NCBI GenBank assembly: GCA_910585795.1
Contig: CAJUFV010000038.1
Coordinates: 1 to 30,926, forward strand
Source of the DNA: an uncultured Clostridia bacterium
GTDB taxonomy: Bacteria; Bacillota; Clostridia; UBA1381
Direction of reading: 5' to 3'
Length of the DNA: 30,926 nucleotides
Shown here: in pieces, positions 25,207 through 30,817 of the stretch
Layout: the number at the start of each line of letters is the position of its first letter
Numbering within the stretch: the stretch's first letter is position 1
Notes under the pieces: generated by a model
What the model was told of the DNA's origin: nothing
The model's database searches: none
The model's input: only the letters and a program-made list of their open reading frames with translations
Translations under genes and position numbers: made by a program

Positions 25207-25920
25207 TTATCGTTCAACCTTGATTCGAGGCTTATTCGACTTGTAATTGTACCCGAAATACTTGCCCCATTTTATCTTCATATTCTCTATGCTGTCTATC
25301 TGCTCCTGACGGAGCTTTCCGGAATCTCCACCTGCATTGACATCCTGCTTATCTTTGCCGCATAAATATCTCGGTTTCAAAACAATTCGATTATACAGCA
25401 ATTCCTGAAATATCAAGTCTATATCATAATTGAACTTCACGTTTTCATCAGGTCTTGCCTTGAATACTGCTTTGTTTACCCACTTCATCGAGCCTGACGT
25501 TCCTTTAAATGCAAATTCTCCGTCATAATTAAACGGAGTGCTTGTTGCATCTATACAGGCATATCCGACTCTTAAATCATACATAAGCTGTGCTATGCGG
25601 ATGATTTCATCTGTAATTACTTCCTTGTCTTTGCCTATCAGAACATTTGAGTCGAGCCTGTATATAGCATCCTCAATATCGTCATCTGCAACAAAGACTA
25701 TATCTTCCGGAGCATTGTCGATGATATACCAATACGTTTTTATGGCATTATTGATTTTTTCATCGTCTACCGCCCAAATTTTCTTTACACCTGCTTGCCT
25801 GTACAGTTCTTCTTCGCTCTTTCTTACCACATAGGTACATTCTTCAAAGAGGTCCTGAGTCAAAATTGTATCATACCTCTTGTAGCTCTGCACATATATC
25901 CCAAGAGTAACATCGCTCAT
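25207..25920 (-). CDS. Glycosyltransferase, TET/JBP-associated (TAGT)-like
   Basis: This 237-aa protein has a GT-A-like layout: a strand plus GIYVQSYKRYDT at the N-terminus, then IDNAPEDIVFVADDDIED with the metal-binding DDD at residues 79-81, then an acceptor-side part with FNYDIDLIFQELLYN and RYLCGKDKQDVNAGGDSGKL. The pattern resembles the phage glycosyltransferases described next to TET/JBP dioxygenases, which add sugars to hydroxymethylated bases. I recognise this by pattern, not by alignment. The ATG follows the WbqC stop by two bases, so it is the last gene of the four-gene module. The acceptor could be a DNA base or a virion protein; no hydroxylating enzyme lies in the window. Confidence 0.7.
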   Translation of the reverse strand: MSDVTLGIYVQSYKRYDTILTQDLFEECTYVVRKSEEELYRQAGVKKIWAVDDEKINNAIKTYWYIIDNAPEDIVFVADDDIEDAIYRLDSNVLIGKDKEVITDEIIRIAQLMYDLRVGYACIDATSTPFNYDGEFAFKGTSGSMKWVNKAVFKARPDENVKFNYDIDLIFQELLYNRIVLKPRYLCGKDKQDVNAGGDSGKLRQEQIDSIENMKIKWGKYFGYNYKSNKPRIKVER

Positions 25921-25921
25921 A

Positions 25922-26611
25922 TCAACCCTGTCCTTTCAGTCTGTTCAAAACTCCATCCCAATCGAATCCCTGATTGAAAATATAATCAATTACAGACATA
26001 TTCTCTGCAAAATCTCCCCATAGCTGCGGATATTCAATCGGCTTATAGTCTGTATACTGAAGCTTGATTCCTTCGCTTGCGAAATGTTCTTCGTCCTGAT
26101 ATGCGCTTGCTCCGTGTCCGGATATATAAACATCTGCACCGCAGCGTTTGCATATATCTATAACCCTTTGCTCCTTCGCAGATGTTATGTTCATAGATGA
26201 ACTCTTGCAATACTGTTTTAATATGCCGAATTTGGAAGCTATGAGCAGGAACAACGCTGTATTCAGGGAAGCAAGACTGTCGAACGGACTATAAATCAGA
26301 TTTCTCATTTCATAATAGAAATCGTCAAAATACTTAGCCTTGTGATAATTCATATAAATCGTCTTCATATGCTTATCTTTCCATCCGAGATAATTCCTCG
26401 GAACTACTTCATTGAGTGCATCTCCGAATTTATATTCTACCGGAATCTTTAATCTGCACGTTCCTTGCGGCGTTTTAATCGTATTCCAATTAAAAACATA
26501 GCCTTTGGAAAATTGAGCATCGTCAAGGATGACAAATTCATCTGACTGATACATTTTATAAAATATGCCGAGATACGGAATATAACACGGCTGATGGATT
26601 GCAAGCTTCAA
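25922..26611 (-). CDS. WbqC-like family protein
   Basis: This 229-aa protein carries the hallmark WbqC segments: KLAIHQPCYIPYLGIFYKM at the N-terminus (His6-Gln7-Pro8), FVILDDAQFSKGYVFNWNTI followed by KTPQG at about residues 26-50, and DVYISGHGASAYQDEEHF late in the protein. WbqC proteins occur in bacterial surface-polysaccharide and sugar-tailoring loci; their reaction is poorly defined. I chose a TTG start at 26611, with GGGGG nine bases before it and the deacetylase stop between. A longer frame from 26644 would overlap the deacetylase by 29 nt and add residues foreign to the family start. Role in this phage: probably a tailoring step on the sugar handled by its neighbours. Confidence 0.82.
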   Translation of the reverse strand: MKLAIHQPCYIPYLGIFYKMYQSDEFVILDDAQFSKGYVFNWNTIKTPQGTCRLKIPVEYKFGDALNEVVPRNYLGWKDKHMKTIYMNYHKAKYFDDFYYEMRNLIYSPFDSLASLNTALFLLIASKFGILKQYCKSSSMNITSAKEQRVIDICKRCGADVYISGHGASAYQDEEHFASEGIKLQYTDYKPIEYPQLWGDFAENMSVIDYIFNQGFDWDGVLNRLKGQG

Positions 26612-26615
26612 CGTT

Positions 26616-27287
26616 CTATACCCCCAATCTAAATACGCACTCAAACGCTTCTGCGTATTTATAACCGCTTTCCGAACCTCTTACTACAGAAAGAGCCTGT
26701 ATGCTCTCGCAGGACCTCGGATGCGGATGATTCCTTATCACATTATCGTAGACTGCTAATGCTCTCAGCTTGTGTCCGATATTCTTTTCTGAAACTTCAC
26801 TGTATGTATTGGCTTCAAACCCTCTCCAAGCCTTGTTCAGTCCCCAATCCGTAGAAGACTGAATCTCCATATAGTAAATAGCCTGTATCTTTTTACAATC
26901 GCATATTTGCCGCTGAGGAAGCCTTGAAGCTTCCATACACGATATGGACGTTATATAATGGTCGTTGTTCAAATCTGCCGGATGATGCGTGAATATAACA
27001 TCTGCATTGCTTTCAATTATAGCATTTTCAATAAACTGTACCATTTCCTGATGCGGTTCATCCTTGAAACACAAGCATTTGAAGCTTCCTATGTACGAAT
27101 TGCGTATGCCGAGTGCCTTATGGCTTTTCTTTATGCTTGCAGGGAGGTCGGCATCATACCGTGTGTTGCATTGATTGCTGAGGATGCAGACGGAGACATC
27201 GTTCCCCTCATTGACAAGCTTGTTTATAGTCGCACCTGCTCCAAGCACTTCATCATCCGGATGCGCCACTACAAATAAATAATTCAT
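26616..27287 (-). CDS. PIG-L/LmbE family deacetylase
   Basis: This 223-aa protein has the zinc motif VVAHPDDEVLG (His9, Asp11, Asp12, Glu13) and the second metal/catalytic segment THHPADLNNDHY (His101-His110), both typical of PIG-L, MshB and LmbE enzymes that remove acetyl groups from N-acetylglucosamine-type sugars. Length is normal and all key residues are present, so it should be active. It begins directly after the ParB-like gene's stop (AAGGAGG lies in that gene's last codons) and is coupled to the WbqC gene. In this setting it could free the amine of an amino sugar that is later attached or decorated. Confidence 0.9.
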   Translation of the reverse strand: MNYLFVVAHPDDEVLGAGATINKLVNEGNDVSVCILSNQCNTRYDADLPASIKKSHKALGIRNSYIGSFKCLCFKDEPHQEMVQFIENAIIESNADVIFTHHPADLNNDHYITSISCMEASRLPQRQICDCKKIQAIYYMEIQSSTDWGLNKAWRGFEANTYSEVSEKNIGHKLRALAVYDNVIRNHPHPRSCESIQALSVVRGSESGYKYAEAFECVFRLGV

Positions 27288-27890
27288 CTATTTTTCCTCC
27301 TTTTCAACAAGTTGAGCCTTCATTTCGTCATACCAAATAGCTCTTGCTTTGATTTTTCTGTCATTCTTGCCCTTGTGAATAACAACTTTCTTGTCCTCGA
27401 TGCCGAGTTTTCTTACGAGGTCATTATAGTCTGTCTCATATCTACAAGCTATAAGGACATAGTTGTACTTTTCATAATGAATGAGCGGCATATCCTTTAC
27501 ATCGTGATCGTGTGGATTGTCATTGCTTAATTCTATACCCAAATCAAGGTTGAGGTCTGCCGTCCAATCGGCAAGCAAATCCAAATCCCAATCTCCGTTA
27601 TGCGTGTTGTCTTTTATATTGATAGCTCTTAATTCCGCTTCGCTATATCCGACTAACCGCTTGCATAACAACTCCTGCTCAGGATTTTTCCTTGCTATAA
27701 TCATAAGGCGCTGATTGCCGGCAATAACATTATCATTTTCATCAATTAAAAAAATGCCAAAATCTCCGTGTGTTTCGAGAGATTCTTCAAGTTCTTCAAT
27801 TTTCTTTTTGGATATTTTTCTCGGATTCCCAAATCCGGTCTTAATATCCTTTGCCTTCATAGTGAGTATCTCTATTCTTTTTTCTGACAT
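27288..27890 (-). CDS. ParB/sulfiredoxin-fold protein
   Basis: This 200-aa protein has a ParB N-terminal fold: KAKDIKTGFGNPRKISKKKI, EELEESLETHGDFGIFLIDE and the nucleotide-binding box VIAGNQR (Gly58-Arg61), followed by ELRAINIKDNTHNGDWDLDL, which is typical of stand-alone phage ParB-like proteins. The C-terminal part (YNYVLIACRYETDYNDLVRK) is not a chromosome-partition domain. Phage proteins of this kind usually sit beside DNA methyltransferases. Members of this fold hydrolyse nucleotides, and some (SbnI, SerK) phosphorylate serine. GGAGG lies eight bases before the ATG at 27890. It is first in the four-gene module. Confidence 0.82.
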   Translation of the reverse strand: MSEKRIEILTMKAKDIKTGFGNPRKISKKKIEELEESLETHGDFGIFLIDENDNVIAGNQRLMIIARKNPEQELLCKRLVGYSEAELRAINIKDNTHNGDWDLDLLADWTADLNLDLGIELSNDNPHDHDVKDMPLIHYEKYNYVLIACRYETDYNDLVRKLGIEDKKVVIHKGKNDRKIKARAIWYDEMKAQLVEKEEK

Positions 27891-27923
27891 ATAAAAATCC
27901 TCCACAAAACAAATTGATATGTT

Positions 27924-28055
27924 TTATAATGTTACATATCCTCTCTTTGCCAACTCACGGTCTAACGCCCTGCGTTTCTGCCTACACTTGCTCCATTTCT
28001 TATTCTTACGCATCCAATGCCATATGAATAGTCTTCTTTTGATTTTCTTTACCAT
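27924..28055 (-). CDS. 43-aa highly basic peptide at the head of the late operon
   Basis: This small gene begins MVKKIKRRLFIWHWMRKNKK and ends at TAA 27924-27926. AGGAGG lies seven bases before the ATG. Seventeen of 43 residues are Lys or Arg, and three Trp are in the first half, so RNA or DNA binding is likely. It is the first gene behind the terminator-like hairpin of the leader. Function is unknown; a longer frame to 28148 would run through the hairpin and is not supported by a ribosome site. Confidence 0.65.
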   Translation of the reverse strand: MVKKIKRRLFIWHWMRKNKKWSKCRQKRRALDRELAKRGYVTL

Positions 28056-28068
28056 TTCATTTCCTCCT

Positions 28069-28104
28069 AACAAAATCGGACACCGGCTATATTGCCGATG
28101 TCCG
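28069..28104 (-). terminator. Terminator/attenuator hairpin before the first gene
   Basis: The minus strand reads CGGACATCGGC, a six-base loop, then GCCGGTGTCCG (arms 28094-28104 and 28077-28087), an 11-bp stem with a single U-G pair, followed by ATTTTGTT and then the AGGAGG of the 43-aa gene. On the plus strand the same position is a C-A mismatch, so the minus-strand RNA is the better fold. It can stop transcripts from the 28282-28310 promoter or block the ribosome site. Confidence 0.78.
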
Positions 28105-28275
28105 TTCATTTCCGGCTCGAATATGGTACGCACTGTCAGTAGGCGCATCCGAACCTATTTCATTGTATTTTGCTCGCTCGGAGCAATGTATTTAATATCC
28201 CTGTCCCCACCAACTTACATATGAGATATTTCCCACCGCCACTATAATGTTTCTGCGGCACTCCAAATTATTACA
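28105..28275 (-). other. Untranslated leader of the late operon
   Basis: From the predicted transcription start near 28275 to the hairpin, this leader has no convincing ORF. It contains a small hairpin TTGCTC-CGAGC-GAGCAA (28170-28186) and a possible CCGC/GCGG pair near its 5' end. Length and the terminal hairpin are like those of antiterminator sites or attenuators. I recognise no known riboswitch class. Confidence 0.5.
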
Positions 28276-28281
28276 ATTCGC

Positions 28282-28310
28282 ATTTTAACATAGAATATAT
28301 GAAATGTCAC
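28282..28310 (-). promoter_or_regulatory. Sigma-70-type promoter of the minus-strand operon
   Basis: GTGACA (28305-28310), a 17-nt spacer and TAAAAT (28282-28287) on the minus strand; each box has one mismatch to consensus. The start would be near 28275, about 220 nt before the first gene. It faces away from the nuclease promoter 53 bases upstream. Confidence 0.75.
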
Positions 28311-28362
28311 TGAAATGTTTGTGAAACGGTAATTTTTCATTCTAAACTTGCAGATTTGTCTA

Positions 28363-28391
28363 TTGACTATAAAATCGTTTGCTAATAAAAT
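28363..28391 (+). promoter_or_regulatory. Sigma-70-type promoter of the nuclease gene
   Basis: TTGACT (28363-28368), a 17-nt spacer and TAAAAT (28386-28391). Transcription would start near 28398, leaving a very short leader with AGGAGG at 28402-28407. It looks like a host-type promoter independent of phage late control. Confidence 0.82.
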
Positions 28392-28415
28392 TTATATATA
28401 CAGGAGGAAAGTACA

Positions 28416-29051
28416 ATGGACTGCAATATTGAATCAACTGCTGACAGAAAAATTCTTACCGGTGATGAACATTTTATGTTCTATGGTATGCCTATCAATA
28501 AATTATTCAATGACTTTGTAATGTGGTATGCTTCCGACCTATTAGACATCAGCATCAGAGGTCCTTTAGCTGAATTTATAGTAGCTCAGGCTCTTGAAAT
28601 TGAATTTAACGAGGCACGAAGCGATAATCAGGGATTTGACCTGAGATACAAAGGACAATGTTTAGAAATCAAATCATCTGCATACATACAGTCGTGGAAT
28701 CAAACAAGACCATCAAGTATCGGTTTTTCGATAAAAAAAGCTCAGGAAAAAGCCGGATGGTATTTTGAACAAGAAGAGCGAAGCCTTGAAGTGAAACGTC
28801 ATTCCGTTGCTTATGTATTTTGCTTGTACAAATATCGTGATAAGGCTACTGCGAATCCTTTAATATTAGACCATTGGGACTTCTATGTACTGCCAACTAA
28901 AACAATAGACGAATTATGCGGTGAACAAAAAAGCATTTCTTTAAAAAAACTACTTGACTTAAACCCTATCAAATGCGAATATGACGGGATAAAAAACGCT
29001 GTGGATGCAGCAATCGAAGCAAATAAACAAGCAGAAGGACAGGCACTTTGA
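28416..29051 (+). CDS. PD-(D/E)XK restriction-endonuclease-like protein
   Basis: This 211-aa protein is the only convincing plus-strand gene. IRGPLAEFIVAQALEIEFNE (Glu53), GFDLRYKGQ (Asp75) and LEIKSSAYIQSW (Glu84-x-Lys86) form a PD-(D/E)XK nuclease core: an early helix Glu, the Asp, then E-x-K. The rest has KKAQEKAGWYF and a C-terminal charged helix, without a second domain. It resembles small type II restriction-like proteins, but I cannot name a family or a recognition site. It has its own promoter and a terminator at its stop codon and opposes the flanking genes. Possible roles are attack on competing or unmodified DNA, host DNA breakdown, or defence. Confidence 0.72.
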   Translation: MDCNIESTADRKILTGDEHFMFYGMPINKLFNDFVMWYASDLLDISIRGPLAEFIVAQALEIEFNEARSDNQGFDLRYKGQCLEIKSSAYIQSWNQTRPSSIGFSIKKAQEKAGWYFEQEERSLEVKRHSVAYVFCLYKYRDKATANPLILDHWDFYVLPTKTIDELCGEQKSISLKKLLDLNPIKCEYDGIKNAVDAAIEANKQAEGQAL

Positions 29052-29070
29052 TATAACCTGTCCTTCTTTC
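29033..29070 (+). terminator. Terminator of the nuclease gene
   Basis: An 11-bp perfect stem AGAAGGACAGG / CCTGTCCTTCT (29033-29043 and 29057-29067) with a 13-base loop holding the TGA stop codon, followed by TTC. The U tract is short, so efficiency is uncertain. It separates the nuclease from the convergent gene downstream. Confidence 0.75.
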
Positions 29071-29139
29071 ATAATCTATTCCTATGTTATGACTTCAACC
29101 GCAGCAAAACTTACGCTACTTTCAATATCTTTTGAGGAT

Positions 29140-29580
29140 TCATCCATTTGTCAAGGCATTTTTTAGCATAACCATTTGATAAACCATAGAATCAAGACAT
29201 TGAATTGCAGTAGATGTTCCTTGTGCCTTAGGAATCACCGTACTTTCCGGAATAGACTGTGCGATATTATCAGAATATACGGAATTTAATAACCAATCAA
29301 AGAAATTTCTTCCTGTACTATACTCATTTGCCATAGCTTTGATGGCAGATTTGCCAACACAGATATGGCGATAACTTCTAACTCCATCATCATCCTTAAT
29401 CACTTTGACAGAGTGCATAAGTCCCATATTCCTTACAATATTACTCGGAGAATCTATTACTAAAATATTGCACATATCGGAAAACACTATAAGCGTTTCT
29501 CCTATATCGTCTGTAATTGTTCTAATGCTAAATGTTGCTGTGTAATTAAATCTTTTTGGTATGTATGTTCTTCCTAACAT
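29140..29580 (-). CDS. Possible degenerate BRO-N-type antirepressor, otherwise unknown
   Basis: This 146-aa protein shows TFSIRTITDDIGETLIVFSD followed by MCNILVIDSPSNIV, close in layout to the BRO-N motif (strand, Gly-Glu turn, DVCxxLG, then NxxxAV). A RHICVGKSAIKAMANEYSTG segment and FFDWL follow, as in many phage antirepressors. It is short, and several usual BRO residues are replaced, so the call is tentative. AAAGGA touches the first ATG (29589), so I prefer the second at 29580. Confidence 0.45.
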   Translation of the reverse strand: MLGRTYIPKRFNYTATFSIRTITDDIGETLIVFSDMCNILVIDSPSNIVRNMGLMHSVKVIKDDDGVRSYRHICVGKSAIKAMANEYSTGRNFFDWLLNSVYSDNIAQSIPESTVIPKAQGTSTAIQCLDSMVYQMVMLKNALTNG

Positions 29581-29644
29581 ATTTTTCATTCCTTTCTTTA
29601 CATTGGAGTTGATTAGATTAGCAAAAAAACTTGTTCAATTTAAT

Positions 29645-29675
29645 ATAGGACATGCAGCAATTATGCACATCCTAT
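29645..29675 (-). terminator. Hairpin between two accessory genes
   Basis: Minus-strand arms ATAGGATGTG and CATGTCCTAT (29666-29675 and 29645-29654) pair over 10 bp using two G-U pairs; the plus-strand fold has two mismatches. The following ATTAAATTG is poor in T, so this is only a possible terminator for the 70-aa gene or a processing site. Confidence 0.5.
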
Positions 29676-29681
29676 GTATTA

Positions 29682-29894
29682 TTATATTTTAGTACTGTCT
29701 TCCCCTCCTTTGTAAAAAGCGTTTTCGAGAATTTCAAACTTAGAATCAAATATCTCCTGAACCGTCTGAAAAGCTCTTTGAGATTCTTCAGGACTGAAAA
29801 AGTCCGGAGTTTGATTGTTGAAGGCTTTTAGTACGGTCCCAACCTTCTTCATCTCTACAATCCCATTTTCAATGTCTGTTAAATTTTTTGCCAT
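29682..29894 (-). CDS. Hypothetical 70-aa protein
   Basis: This small acidic, helical protein (MAKNLTDIENGIVEMKKVGT start) is not recognised. It has AAAGGAG 11 bases before the ATG. It lies behind a promoter-like site with a palindrome in its spacer and is followed by a hairpin, so it may be a separately regulated single-gene unit. Small helical phage proteins in such units are often regulators or anti-host factors, but nothing specific is visible. Confidence 0.55.
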   Translation of the reverse strand: MAKNLTDIENGIVEMKKVGTVLKAFNNQTPDFFSPEESQRAFQTVQEIFDSKFEILENAFYKGGEDSTKI

Positions 29895-29932
29895 TTCTTA
29901 TTCGTCTCCTTTGTTTTAAAATTGCGGAACGT

Positions 29933-29960
29933 ATCGTAACAAAAAGCGTTTTGTTGTCAA
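29933..29960 (-). promoter_or_regulatory. Promoter with palindromic operator in the spacer
   Basis: Minus-strand TTGACA (29955-29960), a 16-nt spacer and TACGAT (29933-29938) point at the 70-aa gene. The spacer is filled by a perfect palindrome AACAAAA-CGCT-TTTTGTT (29938-29955). A protein bound there would block RNA polymerase, so this is a good repressor-operator candidate. Confidence 0.6.
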
Positions 29961-30026
29961 TGATAATTGCATATTTTATAATTTTTAACCTAATTGTTAC
30001 TTTTTTGTAATTTACACTAAACTACA

Positions 30027-30048
30027 ATATGCCCCTACAGGAGCATAT
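30027..30048 (-). terminator. Hairpin at the end of the HTH regulator gene
   Basis: Minus-strand arms ATATGCTCC and GGGGCATAT with a TGTA loop (30040-30048 and 30027-30035) pair over 9 bp with one U-G and include the stop codon. No clear T run follows, so termination efficiency is doubtful. Confidence 0.45.
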
Positions 30049-30598
30049 CATTAAAATCAATACCGAAAAATAATTCCGACAATTCTTCGTATGACTTGTT
30101 GAGGTCATTATAAACCGTCTTTTCTGTAACGAATTCTTTTTCGGCTACATCAGCCGTGCTACAATCATCTTCAACCAAATACAACGCTTCAATAATTCTC
30201 CACCTTCTTTGAACTTCTGGCTTTGATGAACGCAGGCATCTATTCTTGTAAACACCGAGCATTTCATCTATATGCTCTAACATAGTGTGAGTGATTGCAA
30301 CGTTTTTCTTGATGCTTTCCACTTCATAATTACCTACAGGGTTGCTTTCCATAAGCTCACAAATCAATGTAGAACTTTCTATTATCTGAGATGTATCGTA
30401 TATAGCATTATCTCTGTAAGCAACAAATTTCTTGTAATTTTGAAGCAAAAGCTTTGTATTTTGGTATCTTTTATCGTGGCTTTTCTGTGACTCTATTCTT
30501 TTTTCGTTCTGGTATGCTTCGATAGCTTTATCCGCAGCAAAAGAAGCAACTACCTTCGCCATCGTTTTTGTCAGTGTAAAACCTTTTTTCTTATCCAT
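30035..30598 (-). CDS. Phage HTH transcription regulator (RinA/ArpU-like)
   Basis: This 187-aa protein has a long helical N-terminal part (DKRYQNTKLLLQNYKKFVAY) and a sigma-region-4-like helix-turn-helix at about residues 145-172 (CSTADVAEKEFVTEKTVYND). The layout is that of RinA/ArpU-type late activators and related phage regulators that control packaging and structural genes. AAGGAGG precedes the ATG. It is upstream of the whole late region, as expected for a late activator. Family membership is by layout and HTH only. Confidence 0.68.
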   Translation of the reverse strand: MDKKKGFTLTKTMAKVVASFAADKAIEAYQNEKRIESQKSHDKRYQNTKLLLQNYKKFVAYRDNAIYDTSQIIESSTLICELMESNPVGNYEVESIKKNVAITHTMLEHIDEMLGVYKNRCLRSSKPEVQRRWRIIEALYLVEDDCSTADVAEKEFVTEKTVYNDLNKSYEELSELFFGIDFNDMLL

Positions 30599-30646
30599 TG
30601 CAAATCCTCCTTGACTTTATGTTCCCTTTTATGCTAAAATAATAAC

Positions 30647-30707
30647 GTCAATTAAATAATTATAGCAAGGGACACTGTTTGGGGAATTTGCAGGCAGTGT
30701 CTTTTTA
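30647..30707 (+). ncRNA. Candidate 60-nt plus-strand RNA
   Basis: TTGACT (30611-30616), an 18-nt spacer and TAAAAT (30635-30640) would start a plus-strand RNA near 30647. It would end at GACACTG/CAGTGTC (30671-30677, 30695-30701) followed by TTTTTATT, a good intrinsic terminator. No ORF is inside. The -35 box overlaps the ribosome site of the opposing gene, so it may be chance. The terminator loop contains GAATTTGCAG (30684-30693), complementary to 30803-30812. Confidence 0.4.
30659..30701 (-). promoter_or_regulatory. Extended -10 promoter with inverted repeat upstream
   Basis: Minus-strand TGCTATAAT (TATAAT at 30659-30664 with a TG-type extension) lies about 60 nt before the HTH regulator start; no good -35 box is present. 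The inverted repeat GACACTG-N17-CAGTGTC (30671-30701) covers the -35 area, where an activator or repressor would bind. The same repeat can act as a terminator in the plus direction. Confidence 0.55.
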
Positions 30708-30709
30708 TT

Positions 30710-30806
30710 GCAGACCATATAGGAGCAGGTGAGTTGGCATTTGAACAGACTTCGTTATGTACATTATTTTACGAAGGGGGGACTCACCCACTCTTATACG
30801 GTCTGC
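30710..30806. other. 97-nt imperfect palindrome (structured RNA or mobile hairpin)
   Basis: Two 25-nt arms (30710-30734 and 30782-30806) are complementary nearly throughout, with GCAGACC/GGTCTGC and GGTGAGT/ACTCACC as perfect ends. Inside lie a 6-bp CTTCGT/ACGAAG stem (30750-30755 and 30771-30776), an asymmetric loop with a six-base G/C run, and the palindrome ATGTACAT. Three of the four imperfect pairs become G-U if the minus strand is transcribed, but only one if the plus strand is. It lies directly after the stop of the zinc-ribbon gene. No coding potential is seen. Confidence 0.65.
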
Positions 30807-30817
30807 AAATTCAGTAT

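Noticed and set aside
25207..27890. TET dioxygenase, hydroxymethyltransferase or DNA methyltransferase in the modification module
   Set aside because: I searched the module and the rest of the window for HxD...H dioxygenase motifs, thymidylate-synthase-like proteins and DPPY/NPPY methyltransferase motifs and found none; if present they lie outside the window.
28056..28148. Longer N-terminus for the 43-aa basic peptide
   Set aside because: The extension would translate the terminator-like hairpin and the upstream start has no Shine-Dalgarno; AGGAGG is well placed for the ATG at 28055.
29076..29141. 21-codon minus-strand frame overlapping the stop of the BRO-N-like gene
   Set aside because: ATGGATGA overlap would allow coupling, but there is no ribosome site, the peptide is very short and it has no recognisable pattern.
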